A stretch of 64,000 nt of DNA, taken from assembly GCF_001571245.1 (NCBI RefSeq), contig NZ_BCTK01000006.1, positions 930,001-994,000 on the forward strand. The letters are read 5' to 3'. This document shows positions 46,423 to 56,153 of this stretch, piece after piece. The DNA comes from Achromobacter piechaudii NBRC 102461 (GTDB taxonomy: Bacteria; Pseudomonadota; Gammaproteobacteria; Burkholderiales; Burkholderiaceae_B). Both the position numbers and the translations under genes were made by a program. Each line of letters begins with the position of its first letter. Positions within the stretch are counted from its first letter, which is position 1. The notes beneath the pieces are model-generated. The model was not told the origin of the DNA, searched no databases, and saw only the letters and a list, made by a program, of their open reading frames with translations.

Positions 46423-46449
46423 CTAATGCCAGCAGCGGTTGCCAACGCC

Positions 46450-48108
46450 ATGCTCGCCACCATCTCCTCATTCTCGTCCCTGTACTTCGCGACCTTGCTG
46501 ATGCTGATCGGCACGGGTCTGTTCAACACCTACATGGGCCTTCGGCTGACGGCGCAGTCTGTCAGCGAAGTGTGGATCGGCGCCCTGATCGCCGGCTACT
46601 ACCTGGGCCTGGTGTGCGGCGCGCGATTGGGGCACAAGCTCATCATCCGCGTGGGTCATATCCGCGCGTTCGTCGCGTGCGCGGCCATCGCCACCAGCAT
46701 GATCCTGGCGCAGACGCTGGTCGATTCCATGCCGCTGTGGCTGGTCTTCCGGCTGATCTCCGGCGTGGTGATGGTGACCGAATTCATGGTCATCGAAAGC
46801 TGGCTGAACGAACAAACTGAAAACCACCAGCGCGGCCGGGTGTTCTCGGTCTACATGGTGGTGTCCGGGCTGGGCACCGTGCTGGGGCAACTGGCGCTGA
46901 CCGCCTATGCCACGCTGGACCTGCGGCCCTTGACGCTGGTGGCCATGTGCCTGGTGCTGTGCCTGGTGCCCATTGCCGTCACCGCGCGCTCGCACCCGCC
47001 CACGCCGCTGCCCGCGCCGCTGGATATCCGCTTCTTCATGCGCCGAGTGCCGCTGTCCATGACCGTGCTGTTCGTGGCGGGCAATCTGTCGGGCGCCTTC
47101 TATGGGCTGGCCGCCGTGTACGGCGCCAAGCATGGCCTGACGACCTCGCAGGCCGCCGTCTTCGTGGCCGCCGCCGTCACGGCGGGGCTGCTGTCGCAAT
47201 GGCCGATGGGCTGGCTGTCCGATCGCATCAACCGTGCGGGCCTGATCCGCTTCAATGCCTTGTTGCTGGTGCTGCTGCCCACCGTCATGTGGGGCTGGCT
47301 GACCTTGCCGTACTGGGCGCTGGTGGCCCTGTCGTGCGTGTTCGGCATCCTGCAATTCACGCTGTACCCGTTGGGCGCGGCATTCGCCAACGACCACGTC
47401 GAGTCCGAACGCCGCGTCAGTTTGTCGGCGGTGTTGCTCATGACCTACGGCGTGGGCGCTTGTATCGGTCCGATGGTCGCGGGGCTGCTGATGTCGCTGG
47501 CGGGTCCCAGCATGTACTACGTATTCATTTCGGCCTGCGCCTTGATCCTGGTGTGGCAGGTACGGCCTACGCGCGTTACCGGCGCGCATCAGGTCGACGA
47601 AGCGCCGACCCATTTCGTGCCCATGCCCGACACCCTGCAAAGCTCGCCAGCGGCGGCCGTGCTGGATCCGCGCGTGGATCCCGAAAACGACATCACCATG
47701 GAAATGGTGCAGCCCGACCCCGCCGCCGCGCCTGCGCCTCCTGCGGACCCCGTCATCGACGATCCGGCGCTAAGGCAAGAGTGGCCGGCCGATGCTGCGG
47801 CCGCCGATGGCGCGGCGGTTGACGCTGCGGTGGTCAATGGTGCGATAGACGAGACGGCGGCAGTTGAGGTCGCGGCAGCCGATGCTGCGGCAGCCGACGC
47901 TGCGGCAGCCGACGCTGCGGCAGCCGGTGCTACGGCAGCCGACGCCACGACGCCCGACGTTTCGACGCCCGACGTGTCGACGTCCCCCTCAACAGCATCT
48001 CAATCCGCAGCCATCGATCGCTCGGCGACCGACGCCGCAGCAGGCGAGGACGCGTCCTCCTCGCAGCTTGAATCCCCCGCTGAACGGCGTCGCCGCACCG
48101 GCACCTGA
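46450..48108 (+). CDS. MFS transporter (YcaD-like) with Ala/Asp-rich C-terminal tail
   Basis: A 552-residue protein if started at 46450; ATG 46426 is the other candidate. About 12 membrane helices occupy residues 1-380, with FATLLMLIGTGLFNTYMGLRL in the first, MVTEFMVIESWLNEQTENHQRGRVFS in the central loop and LSQWPMGWLSDRINRAGLI after helix 6, all typical of the YcaD branch. The last 170 residues are a soluble, acidic, Ala/Asp/Thr-rich tail containing a seven-unit 15-base repeat. Substrate unknown. No clear ribosome site marks the start. Confidence 0.83.
   Translation: MLATISSFSSLYFATLLMLIGTGLFNTYMGLRLTAQSVSEVWIGALIAGYYLGLVCGARLGHKLIIRVGHIRAFVACAAIATSMILAQTLVDSMPLWLVFRLISGVVMVTEFMVIESWLNEQTENHQRGRVFSVYMVVSGLGTVLGQLALTAYATLDLRPLTLVAMCLVLCLVPIAVTARSHPPTPLPAPLDIRFFMRRVPLSMTVLFVAGNLSGAFYGLAAVYGAKHGLTTSQAAVFVAAAVTAGLLSQWPMGWLSDRINRAGLIRFNALLLVLLPTVMWGWLTLPYWALVALSCVFGILQFTLYPLGAAFANDHVESERRVSLSAVLLMTYGVGACIGPMVAGLLMSLAGPSMYYVFISACALILVWQVRPTRVTGAHQVDEAPTHFVPMPDTLQSSPAAAVLDPRVDPENDITMEMVQPDPAAAPAPPADPVIDDPALRQEWPADAAAADGAAVDAAVVNGAIDETAAVEVAAADAAAADAAAADAAAAGATAADATTPDVSTPDVSTSPSTASQSAAIDRSATDAAAGEDASSSQLESPAERRRRTGT
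47875..47979 (+). repeat. Seven tandem 15-bp units in the MFS tail
   Basis: Seven 15-base units. The first five follow GCAGCCGAYGCTGCG and encode AADAA-type pentapeptides (one Asp replaced by Gly). The last two are ACGCCCGACGTxTCG and encode TPDVS. All are in frame. The tract sits in the hydrophilic C-terminal tail, so length changes would not affect the membrane part. Confidence 0.88.
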
Positions 48109-48124
48109 TAGCGGCGGGCGCGTG

Positions 48125-49042
48125 CTACCAGGGCGCCATCAATACGATGGCGGCCAGCGCCAGCGCGATACCTAGCGCGTTGATGCGGGTCAGCGGTTCG
48201 CGGAACACCAGCGCGCCGACCAGCGTGCCCAGCGTGATCACGCCCATGTTCATCGAAGCGAACACCAACGCCGGGTGCTCGGGCAAGGACTGGTGCGCAC
48301 GGATATAGGTCAGGATATTGCCGAAGTTGGCCACGCCGAGCGCCACGCCCGCCAACAGGTGCCGGCCTTGCCACCGAACCCGGCGCGCCAGCAGATACGC
48401 CAGCATCAACCCCCCCGCCAGCACGAACGCCAAGAGCAGCCCGCCCGCAAAGGCGGTGCCTGCGCGCGCGACCTGCTTGAACAGGATGTCGATCACCCCA
48501 TATCCCAGCCATACCAGCAGCGGCCACATCCAGATGCCGCGATCCGGCGTCGCGGTCGATGATGGCGACCCCGTCGCGGGCGCAACGCCAGTCATGCCGG
48601 TAGCCGTCGCAGCACTCGCCGACCGTCGCAGCAGGCAAGCCAGCGCGCTGAAGGCCAGCAGAATCGCCGCCAGCTTGCGGCCGTTGACCGGTTCACCGAA
48701 CAGCAGGAACGCCGCCAGCAGCGGAATGAACAGCGACAGGCGCTGCGCGGCGTCGCTACGCACGATACCCGCGTGGCGCACCGCCGCCGCCATGGCCAGG
48801 AACACGCTGGGCAGCAACACGCCCAGCGCGGCCAGCACGGCCCACGGCGTGGTCGGCGCAAGCAGCGCGGCGGGATCGGGTTGCAGCACGAACCAGCAGA
48901 GCAGGGCGGCCACGGCATAGTTCATGGCGATGGCTTGGCGCACATCCACCTCGTAGCGGCGCGCCAGCTTGAGCAGCACGGCCACGGTGACGCTGCACGT
49001 CACGCTGGCCAGCAGGTAAAGAAGCCCGGGCGTCAACGGCAC
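48125..49042 (-). CDS. EamA/DMT-family transporter
   Basis: A 305-residue drug/metabolite transporter with two EamA repeats and about 10 helices. The GTG at 49042 follows AGAGGG and overlaps the bioB stop by 10 bases; the longer in-frame extension is antisense-like and rejected. First-repeat landmarks: [21 protein letters not shown] and [15 protein letters not shown]. The second repeat ends in [24 protein letters not shown] 20-residue polar linker separates the halves. Coupling to bioB hints at a vitamin- or precursor-linked substrate, but that is only contextual. Confidence 0.85.
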   Translation of the reverse strand: MPLTPGLLYLLASVTCSVTVAVLLKLARRYEVDVRQAIAMNYAVAALLCWFVLQPDPAALLAPTTPWAVLAALGVLLPSVFLAMAAAVRHAGIVRSDAAQRLSLFIPLLAAFLLFGEPVNGRKLAAILLAFSALACLLRRSASAATATGMTGVAPATGSPSSTATPDRGIWMWPLLVWLGYGVIDILFKQVARAGTAFAGGLLLAFVLAGGLMLAYLLARRVRWQGRHLLAGVALGVANFGNILTYIRAHQSLPEHPALVFASMNMGVITLGTLVGALVFREPLTRINALGIALALAAIVLMAPW

Positions 49043-50073
49043 GTCGAGCCCTCTTGTGTGCACGGCTGCGCAGTGTTGGGTTGCTGCGAAGCCGGGTCCA
49101 CGTGCATGCCCAGCCGTTGCAGCAGGCGCTGGTCGGCCTGCATCTGCGGGTTCGCGGTGGTCAGCAGCGCGTCCCCATAGAACATCGAATTGGCCCCGGC
49201 CATGAAGCACAGCGCCTGCATCGCGTCGTCCATGGCTTCGCGGCCAGCCGACAAGCGCACGGCGGCGCGCGGCATGGTGATGCGCGCGACGGCGATGGTG
49301 CGCACGAATTCGAACGGGTCCAGCGCCTCGACCTCGGCCAGCGGCGTGCCTTCCACCTGCACCAGGTTGTTGATCGGCACGGACTCGGGGTAGGGCTCCA
49401 TGTTCGCCAACTGCGCGACCAGGCCAGCGCGTTCGCGGCGCGACTCGCCCATGCCTACGATGCCGCCGCAGCACACGTTGATGCCGGCATCGCGCACGCG
49501 CTCCAGGGTGTCCAGGCGGTCCTGGTAGGTGCGGGTCGAAATGATCTTGCCGTAGAACTCCGGCGATGTGTCCAGGTTGTGGTTGTAGTAGTCCAGGCCG
49601 GCGTTCTTGAGCTGTTCGGCCTGGCCGTCGCGCAGCATGCCCAGCGTGACGCAGGTTTCCAGGCCCAGCGCCTTGACGGCGCTGACCATGTCCGCCACGG
49701 CCTCCAGATGATGCGGCTTCGGGCTGCGCCAGGCGGCGCCCATGCAGAAGCGTTGCGCGCCACCGGCCTGGGCGGCCTTCGCGGCGGCCACGACCTCATC
49801 CAGCGGCATCAGCTTGTCCGCTTCCAGCCCGGTGTCGTAGTGCGACGACTGCGGGCAGTACGCGCAATCTTCGGGACAGCCACCGGTCTTGATCGACAAG
49901 AGGCTGGACAGCTGCACCGCGTTGGGATCGAAATGTTCGCGATGGACTTGCTGCGCGCGGTGCACCAGGTCCATGAACGGCAGCGCGTAAAGCGCCAGGA
50001 TGTCGTCGGTGCTCCAGGCCGTGGCGGCAAGGTTCCGGGACGTCTGCGGGACGGGGATGTAGGCGGTTTGCAA
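49033..50073 (-). CDS. bioB: Biotin synthase
   Basis: Radical-SAM enzyme inserting sulfur into dethiobiotin. 346 residues. The 4Fe-4S motif is in [17 protein letters not shown], and the 2Fe-2S/substrate residues sit in [29 protein letters not shown] and [12 protein letters not shown]. No other bio genes are adjacent. The upstream 269 bases (50074-50342) are moderately AT-rich and must hold its promoter, but I see no clear BirA-type operator. It overlaps the EamA transporter start by 10 bases. Confidence 0.97.
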   Translation of the reverse strand: MQTAYIPVPQTSRNLAATAWSTDDILALYALPFMDLVHRAQQVHREHFDPNAVQLSSLLSIKTGGCPEDCAYCPQSSHYDTGLEADKLMPLDEVVAAAKAAQAGGAQRFCMGAAWRSPKPHHLEAVADMVSAVKALGLETCVTLGMLRDGQAEQLKNAGLDYYNHNLDTSPEFYGKIISTRTYQDRLDTLERVRDAGINVCCGGIVGMGESRRERAGLVAQLANMEPYPESVPINNLVQVEGTPLAEVEALDPFEFVRTIAVARITMPRAAVRLSAGREAMDDAMQALCFMAGANSMFYGDALLTTANPQMQADQRLLQRLGMHVDPASQQPNTAQPCTQEGSTCR

Positions 50074-50342
50074 GGTCGGGCTCCATTCGGTCTGACGAAA
50101 GTCGCGCCGCTTGCCGGGTCAGGCAAGGGCGGGATCGGCGGATCGTAAGAAGCTGCGCCCGTTTTACGCAATGCGTGACTACAGCACGAAAATGCTGGCG
50201 TGTTGTCAGGGGAATCGTCGCAATTGGACGATTTAACGGCGTCGCGTTGTTTAACGCGTTGGCATCTTCGGCGACGCCATCCCCCCGGATATTTTGATTC
50301 TAATTGTAAATTCGTAGCGCTCTACTGCTTGATGCGACGCTT

Positions 50343-51836
50343 TCAGTCCTTGGCGGGCTTGTCGCGTACGCGCGCGGACTCGTGGCCGGTAATGCCCCGG
50401 TCGCGCGCCCAGACAATGGCGGCGCTGCGGCGATGCACGCCAATCTTGCTGTAGATGGTGGCCACGTGATTGCGCACCGTGTTGCGCGACAGTTTCAGCG
50501 CCTTGGCGATGCCATCGTCATCGTGGCCCTGGCAAAGCAGGCCCAGCACTTCGCGTTCGCGCGTGGTCAGTTGCGCCAGTTCGGCCACGTCGCGCGAGGC
50601 AGGGGCGGGTTGGCGCAACTGCGCCAGCTTTTCGATAATGCCCCGGCTGAACCACGAGGTGTCCTGCATGACGGCCTCGATGGCGGCCAGCAGTTCGGTT
50701 TCGGAGCGCTTGCGCTCGGTGATGTCCTGCATCACGATCAGCAGCCGGCGCTGCCCGCCGATCATCACGGGCTCGGCGGACACCAGGCAATCCAGCGCGC
50801 CGCCGTCCTGAGTGGTCAGCGTGGCTTCGCGGTTGCGGGCGCTTTCGCCGCGCTTCAGGCTGGCGGCCATGCCCTCGTAGGGTTGCAGGCCCACCTCGGT
50901 CAAAGCGGTGCCCACGCTATCCTCGGGCGATGCGCCCGTGACCGCCGCGAACGCGTCGTTGATGTCCAGCACGCGCAGCGTGTCGCCCTCGCACACGGCC
51001 ATCGGCACGGGCGCCAGCTTGAACGCCTTGGAAAACCGTTCCTCGCTTTCGCGCAACGCCATTTCGGTGCGCTTGCGGCCTTCCAGGTCGATGAAGGTGA
51101 ACAGCATGCAGGGCTCGTCCTGCATGTCGATCGGCTGGCCGGCGACCATCACGAATTTCGTGCCGCCGTCCGCCATTTTCACCACGCCTTCCCGCTGAGG
51201 AATGGTCTTGCCTTCGTTCAGGTTGGCGACCGCGCGTTCCTTGTCGTCACCGCCGTCCAGCACGTCCAGTTCATAGGCCGATTTGCCCAGCACGGTCTCG
51301 CGCGTGTAGCCCGTCATTTCCAGAAAGCCCTGGTTCACTTTCACGTAACGCAGGTCGGAAAGACGGCAGATCAACGCGGGCGCGGGGTTCGCGCCGAAGG
51401 TGCGCTCGAAGCGCTGTTCCGCATTCATCTGCGCGGTTTGGTCATGCAGGATCAGCACGCGGTAATCCGCATCCCTGTCGCCTTCCAGATTCAGGCCGCG
51501 CGCGCGCACGTTGCGCAAGAATTCTTCATCGTCTTTGCGGCCCAGGTCCAGCAGCAGGTCGTCGAACGTCTCGGCGGCGGCCAGCCGGTCCAGCGGATAC
51601 TGGCGCGCGGGCACCCGATGATGATTGCGGTAGGTAAGCGTGTAGCGCTTGCGATAGCCGGCGGGCGTGCCGCCCAGCGCTTCCAGGGTATCGGCGCCGT
51701 GCAGTTCAAGTGCGCTTTGGTTGGCCCAAGCAATTGAGCCGTCGGGTTCGAGCAGGATGATGCCTTCATTCAAACCCGCGATGATGGCTTGCAGGTGTTG
51801 GCGATGCGCGTGGGGCGCGGCGGCGTTTTCGGTCAC
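50343..51836 (-). CDS. PAS-domain LuxR-type transcriptional regulator
   Basis: A 497-residue soluble regulator. Three PAS domains precede a NarL/LuxR helix-turn-helix. PAS1 is near residues 15-130 (IIAGLNEGIILLEPDGSIAW), PAS2 near 145-260 (VNQGFLEMTGYTRETVLG), and PAS3 near 275-390 with ITERKRSETELL at its end. The HTH is LTTREREVLGLLCQGHDDDGIAKALKLSRNTVRNHVATIYSKIGV near 425-480. No membrane helix is present, so it senses an internal cue. Start is GTG 51836 with a GAAGAGG site; a TTG 11 codons upstream is less likely. Confidence 0.88.
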   Translation of the reverse strand: MTENAAAPHAHRQHLQAIIAGLNEGIILLEPDGSIAWANQSALELHGADTLEALGGTPAGYRKRYTLTYRNHHRVPARQYPLDRLAAAETFDDLLLDLGRKDDEEFLRNVRARGLNLEGDRDADYRVLILHDQTAQMNAEQRFERTFGANPAPALICRLSDLRYVKVNQGFLEMTGYTRETVLGKSAYELDVLDGGDDKERAVANLNEGKTIPQREGVVKMADGGTKFVMVAGQPIDMQDEPCMLFTFIDLEGRKRTEMALRESEERFSKAFKLAPVPMAVCEGDTLRVLDINDAFAAVTGASPEDSVGTALTEVGLQPYEGMAASLKRGESARNREATLTTQDGGALDCLVSAEPVMIGGQRRLLIVMQDITERKRSETELLAAIEAVMQDTSWFSRGIIEKLAQLRQPAPASRDVAELAQLTTREREVLGLLCQGHDDDGIAKALKLSRNTVRNHVATIYSKIGVHRRSAAIVWARDRGITGHESARVRDKPAKD

Positions 51837-51984
51837 GTAGGCCTCTTCGGTTCGCGTGGCGTGAGCCAACAGGATGCAGGCGCGCGGCGCGGCTGTCCAG
51901 AGAGCAAAACGGACGAGTCTTGGCGGCGGGGTAAAAGAAAAGGAAAATGCACGAATTGCGTGGGGGAATACGCGGACGCAGAAT

Positions 51985-52011
51985 GCAAAAAAGCTCCGGA
52001 ATCCGGAGCTT
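51985..52011 (-). terminator. Rho-independent terminator after the promoter-distal tRNA trio
   Basis: On the minus strand a 9-bp stem (AAGCTCCGG / CCGGAGCTT) with a 3-base loop is followed by TTTT, about 110 bases beyond the 3' end of the last tRNA-Asp. This is a textbook intrinsic terminator for the tRNA transcript. The bases from 51837 to 51984 and 52012 to 52119 hold nothing else I can support. Confidence 0.8.
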
Positions 52012-52119
52012 CGATGGTGTCATGTGGTGCAGGATTGGTGATGCGGGTAATGCTTCAGGTATTGCGATGCTGCGTACTTCAAGTACTGCATACTTCAATG
52101 CTGGCAAGCACAGAGTGCT

Positions 52120-52196
52120 TGGCGGAGCGGACGGGGCTCGAACCCGCGACCCCCGGCGTGACAGGCCGGTATTCTAACCAACTGAACTACCGCTCC
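52120..52196 (-). tRNA. tRNA-Asp (GTC), copy 1
   Basis: Minus strand, 77 bases including encoded CCA. The acceptor GGAGCGG pairs with CCGCTCC, the anticodon stem CCGGC/GCCGG encloses CTGTCAC, giving anticodon GTC, and the T loop is GGTTCGAGCC. Identical to the copy at 52579-52655, and the identity extends about five bases past the 5' end. Confidence 0.97.
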
Positions 52197-52279
52197 GCAG
52201 CGGTTTACTGATCTTCATTACTACACTGCGTTGTCAAGGCAGCTTGGTACTACGAACTATCAACGCCATGCCAGAAGGC

Positions 52280-52355
52280 TGGCGTCCCCTAGGGGATTCG
52301 AACCCCTGTACTCACCGTGAAAGGGTGATGTCCTAGGCCTCTAGACGAAGGGGAC
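52280..52355 (-). tRNA. tRNA-Glu (TTC), copy 1
   Basis: Minus strand, 76 bases with encoded CCA. Acceptor GTCCCCT / AGGGGAC, anticodon loop CTTTCAC giving TTC, T loop GGTTCGAATCC. Sequence is identical to the copy at 52725-52800. Confidence 0.97.
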
Positions 52356-52398
52356 CTGAACTACAGAACTGCAAACAACTTTACTACGTACCGCGTAC

Positions 52399-52474
<76 letters not shown>

Positions 52475-52527
52475 CAGGGCGCCCTGATGTTCCAAACTGC
52501 AAACAACAAGGTCTCACACTCTATAAA

Positions 52528-52552
52528 AGCAAAAAGCCCCGAAGACGGAGCT
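52528..52552 (-). terminator. Rho-independent terminator between the two tRNA trios
   Basis: On the minus strand, AGCTCCG and CGGGGCT pair (one wobble) around a TCTT loop and are followed by a T-run (TTTTGC). It lies 27 bases past the second tRNA-Asp and before the next tRNA-Ala, so each trio has its own terminator. The spacer carries the AGCTCCG half-stem also found in the distal terminator. Confidence 0.7.
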
Positions 52553-52578
52553 CTTGAAAGACTCAGAGCGAGAGCTTT

Positions 52579-52655
52579 TGGCGGAGCGGACGGGGCTCGA
52601 ACCCGCGACCCCCGGCGTGACAGGCCGGTATTCTAACCAACTGAACTACCGCTCC
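52579..52655 (-). tRNA. tRNA-Asp (GTC), copy 2
   Basis: Minus strand, 77 bases, identical to the copy at 52120-52196. It is the last tRNA of the promoter-proximal trio. Confidence 0.97.
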
Positions 52656-52724
52656 GCAGCGGCTTACTCAACTACTTTGTCACTTCAACTGCACTTATCT
52701 ACTTCTGTACTGCTGCCAGTGAAC

Positions 52725-52800
52725 TGGCGTCCCCTAGGGGATTCGAACCCCTGTACTCACCGTGAAAGGGTGATGTCCTAGGCCTCTAGACGAAGGGGAC
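52725..52800 (-). tRNA. tRNA-Glu (TTC), copy 2
   Basis: Minus strand, 76 bases, identical to the copy at 52280-52355. Flanking spacers differ between the copies. Confidence 0.97.
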
Positions 52801-52835
52801 TTGGACTTACTGGTACTGCATTCTTCGCTGTTGAC

Positions 52836-52911
<76 letters not shown>

Positions 52912-53272
52912 GTTTCTCTAATCAATTCCTGCTACGTTTTACGAGGAAAACACACGTTTTATTGTGCGCTTTTTCGTAGTTCGTTGCCGGTTTTGTTTAG
53001 TGCCGTTGGCGAAGAAACGAGATTATGCACGAACAAAATCGGGTGTGCAAGTCGATCGGGGCCAAAAATCATAAAACGACAAAAAAAATGGGGGTTGGAT
53101 GCGTTTTTCTGCTTATTTTATGAGCGAAAGCAGCGCTGGAATGACGGCGTCGACCAAGCGGAATCCAGAAAAATCAATGGCTTGTGCAGATGCTATCGTG
53201 AGAGACAAAAAATTTTGCCTTCCTGTGGCTTACGCGTAAAAAACTTCAACGCGACAACGAGAGAATTCCGGC
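52912..53272. other. Gene-free AT-rich spacer between tRNA cluster and aldo/keto reductase
   Basis: About 360 bases with no credible ORF. It is much richer in A and T than the surrounding genes (several A- or T-runs around 52975-53095). The left part must contain the minus-strand tRNA promoter and the right part the plus-strand reductase promoter, but I cannot place either -10/-35 pair with confidence. No repeat or RNA gene is evident. Confidence 0.6.
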
Positions 53273-54328
53273 ATGAGCACAAAGACATCGTTCCCCACCC
53301 GGCCGTTGGGCCGCAGCGGCATGAACATCACCCGCATCGGATTGGGCGCCTGGGCGATGGGTGGTAACGGATGGGCGGTGGGCTGGGGCGCGCAAGACGA
53401 CGCGGATTCCATCGCCGCGATCCGGCTGGCCGTGGATCGTGGCATCAACTGGATCGACACGGCGGCGGTGTACGGGCTGGGGCATTCCGAAGACGTCGTG
53501 CGCCGCGCATTGGCGCAGATGGCGCCCAGCGAACGGCCATACGTGTTCACCAAATGCGGGCTGACCTGGTCGCCCGACAATCCACAGGCAATGCCGCGCC
53601 GAACCGGCGCGCCCGTCAGCATCCGCCGCGAAATCGAAGGGTCGCTGCGGCGGCTGGGCGTGGAACGCATCGACCTTTATCAGATGCACTGGCCGGCGGG
53701 CGACGGCACGCCGATCGAGACCTATTGGCAAGAACTGCTGGACCTCAAACAAGAGGGCAAGGTCGCCGCGATTGGCCTGTCGAATCACAATCTGGCGCAG
53801 GTGCAGGCGGCCCAGGCCCTGGCGCAGGTCGATTCCTTGCAGCCCCCTTTTTCAGCGATTCAGCGCGAAGCGGCGGCCGACCTGATTCCATGGTGCGCCG
53901 AGCACGACATCGGCGTCATCGTCTACAGCCCGATGCAATCCGGCCTGCTGACCGGCGCGTTTTCCGCCGAGCGGGCACGGGCGTTGCCGCCAGACGACTG
54001 GCGCGCGCGCAACGCGGAATTCACGCCGCCCAACCTGACCCGGAATCTTGCCTTGGCCGACGCCATGAGGCCCATTGCCGAACGTCATGGCACGACGGTG
54101 GCCGCTGTGGCAGCCGCCTGGACACTGGCGTGGCCGGGCGTCACGGGCGCGATCGTCGGCGCGCGTAGCGCCGCGCAGGTCAATGGCCTGCTGGGCGCGG
54201 CCGAACTGGAATTGGATAGCGACGACATGGACGCCGTCGCCGCCGCTATCGAGTTGACCGGCGCGGGCGCGGGGCCTTCGCTCCCGCCCGATGACAGCGG
54301 CAGCCTGCCCGCGAATCTGTTCGCGTAG
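53273..54328 (+). CDS. Aldo/keto reductase
   Basis: A 351-residue NADPH-dependent (alpha/beta)8 oxidoreductase of the YajO/Tas-like group. The catalytic tetrad is visible: Asp and Tyr in INWIDTAAVYGLGHSE, Lys in YVFTKCG, His in YQMHWPAG. The cofactor phosphate-binding end GAIVGARSAAQVNG is typical. The ATG follows a GAGAGAAT site. It has a promoter of its own in the preceding AT-rich spacer. Physiological substrate unknown. Confidence 0.92.
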   Translation: MSTKTSFPTRPLGRSGMNITRIGLGAWAMGGNGWAVGWGAQDDADSIAAIRLAVDRGINWIDTAAVYGLGHSEDVVRRALAQMAPSERPYVFTKCGLTWSPDNPQAMPRRTGAPVSIRREIEGSLRRLGVERIDLYQMHWPAGDGTPIETYWQELLDLKQEGKVAAIGLSNHNLAQVQAAQALAQVDSLQPPFSAIQREAAADLIPWCAEHDIGVIVYSPMQSGLLTGAFSAERARALPPDDWRARNAEFTPPNLTRNLALADAMRPIAERHGTTVAAVAAAWTLAWPGVTGAIVGARSAAQVNGLLGAAELELDSDDMDAVAAAIELTGAGAGPSLPPDDSGSLPANLFA

Positions 54329-54463
54329 GTGTATGCGCGCATGCGGCCTGGTTGCGAAAAGAACGGGAACGGGCGCGCAAAGTACGCGGAAAAGTGCGTG
54401 GAAGAGGGCGCGAAAAGAACGCGCAAATGACTCGGCAAACGGCGCAAGCCCGTGAAATAAAAA

Positions 54464-54495
54464 CGGGCACGATCCGCTTGCGCCGATCATGCCCG
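54464..54495 (-). terminator. Rho-independent terminator for the lnt operon
   Basis: On the minus strand an imperfect 11-bp stem (CGGGCATGATC / GATCGTGCCCG, with one mismatch) with a 10-base loop is followed by TTTTTATTT. It lies about 30 bases past the lnt stop codon, and so ends the miaB-phoH-ybeY-corC-lnt transcript. Confidence 0.8.
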
Positions 54496-54524
54496 TCCGC
54501 ACCTCCGCGCCGTCAGTCGCGTCG

Positions 54525-56153
54525 TCAGTCGCGGCGGCTCTTGCGGTGGCCGCCGATGGCTGCGATCAGGACCAGTCCCATCAGCGCCAGCGCAAGTTTG
54601 TCGCCGAAGCGCGCGTAGGGGGTCAGCCCCGTCATGCCCTGGACCGAAACGGGCAGCATGCCCGGTTGCAGCGACGCGAGCTGGGCCGCGACATGGCCCT
54701 TGGCGTCGATGGCGGCCGTGATGCCGGTGTTGGTGGCCGTCAGCATGGGCCGCGCGGTTTCCATGGTGCGCAGCCGGCCGATCTGCAAATGCTGGCGCAG
54801 GGCCCACGAATTGCCGAACCAGCCCAGGTTGCTGACGTTGACCAGGATGGTGGCGCCGGGCTCGCCGTTCGCGCCGGGTTGCAACGCGGGCAAGAGGTCG
54901 GGGCCGAACAGGTCTTCGTAGCAGATGTTGAAGGCGATGTGCTGGCCGCCCACCGCAAAGGGCGTCTGGCGCGGCGCGCCGCGATCGAAATCTCCCAGCG
55001 GAATGTTCAACATGTCGACGAACCAGTGGAAGCCGGGCGGCACATATTCGCCCCACGGCACCAGGTGGCGTTTGTCGTAACGCATGGCCGTGCCGCCGGT
55101 CAGCAGTTGCTGCAAGGGCGTGTTGCCGTCAAAGCTGATCACGCTGTTGGTGTAGCGGTCGCGGCCATCGACGCGGTCGTGCAGCGGCACGCCCATGGCG
55201 ATCGTCATGTTGCCTTTGGCGGCCACGCCGCGCCAGGCGTCCCAGATGCGCGGATCCAGTTGGTCCTGGAAGACCGGCAGCACCGTTTCGGGCAGGATCA
55301 CCAGTTGCGGCGCGGGCACGCCCGGCGCAGGCGGCAATGCCGTCATTTCCAGATGCCGCACCAGGCTTTGTTCAAGCAGCGCCGGATCGAACTTCTGCGA
55401 TTGCTCGATGTTGCCCTGGATGAGCCGCACATTGAGGGCCTCGCCCGTGGGCGTGGACCAGTCCATGCGCGACAAGGGCCAGCCCACGGCGGCAAGCGCC
55501 ACCGCGACGCCGGCCGCCAGCGCCTGGCGCGAGTCCATTGCTTTCTTGCGTGAGGGCTGCCACAAGCTGGCGATGGCGGCAGCCGCGAAGGCGGCCACGA
55601 ACGCCATGCCGTGCACGCCCAGGATGGGGGCCCAGCCGGCGATCGGGCTGTCCACCTGCGCGTAGCCGATGTTCAGCCACGGGAAACCCGTCAGCAAGAC
55701 CGCGCGCAGCCATTCAAAGGCCGCCCACATCGCCGCCCAGGTCAGCGTTGAAGCCAGAATGCCCAGCGGCGCGGCGTTGGCGGTGAGCGGGGCGTAGCGA
55801 CGCGTCAGCGCGCTGGCCGTCGCGGGGAACAGCGCGAGGAAAGCCGACAGGGCCAGCACACCCGCCACAGCCAGCGGCGCGGCCAGGTCGCCATAGCGGT
55901 GCATGCTGATGAATAGCCAGTACAGGCCCACCGCGTAAGTGGCGAAGCCGAACAGCCAGCCGCGCAGCCAGGCCTGGGGGGCGGACGGCGCGGTCAGGGT
56001 GACGCGCGCCGCGATGGCCAGCATCAGGATCTGCGTGATGGCCAGGGCCCAATCCGGCAGCGGGCCGGGCGCGAAAGTCAGGGCGTGCACGGCGCCCGCC
56101 AGCGTCAAGCCGGCGGCGCCGCGCAGGAGGATGCTGCGCGGGGTGCGGCTCAT
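54525..56153 (-). CDS. lnt: Apolipoprotein N-acyltransferase
   Basis: Inner-membrane enzyme adding the third acyl chain to lipoproteins. 542 residues: about seven membrane helices, then a periplasmic nitrilase-like domain. The triad is readable: Glu in [12 protein letters not shown], Lys in [18 protein letters not shown] and Cys in [11 protein letters not shown]. The ATG at 56153 overlaps the corC stop by 4 bases; the longer in-frame extension lies over corC and is rejected. Last gene of the conserved miaB-phoH-ybeY-corC-lnt run. Confidence 0.96.
   Translation of the reverse strand: MSRTPRSILLRGAAGLTLAGAVHALTFAPGPLPDWALAITQILMLAIAARVTLTAPSAPQAWLRGWLFGFATYAVGLYWLFISMHRYGDLAAPLAVAGVLALSAFLALFPATASALTRRYAPLTANAAPLGILASTLTWAAMWAAFEWLRAVLLTGFPWLNIGYAQVDSPIAGWAPILGVHGMAFVAAFAAAAIASLWQPSRKKAMDSRQALAAGVAVALAAVGWPLSRMDWSTPTGEALNVRLIQGNIEQSQKFDPALLEQSLVRHLEMTALPPAPGVPAPQLVILPETVLPVFQDQLDPRIWDAWRGVAAKGNMTIAMGVPLHDRVDGRDRYTNSVISFDGNTPLQQLLTGGTAMRYDKRHLVPWGEYVPPGFHWFVDMLNIPLGDFDRGAPRQTPFAVGGQHIAFNICYEDLFGPDLLPALQPGANGEPGATILVNVSNLGWFGNSWALRQHLQIGRLRTMETARPMLTATNTGITAAIDAKGHVAAQLASLQPGMLPVSVQGMTGLTPYARFGDKLALALMGLVLIAAIGGHRKSRRD

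Noticed and set aside
46408-46449. The GTG at 46408 as start of the MFS gene
   Set aside because: It falls in the loop of a 13-bp perfect hairpin and lacks a ribosome site; a start after the hairpin is more credible.
50074-50342. A BirA operator or riboswitch upstream of bioB
   Set aside because: I found no TTGTAAACC-type dyad or conserved aptamer; only short chance inverted repeats such as TCGTC-N7-GACGA are present.
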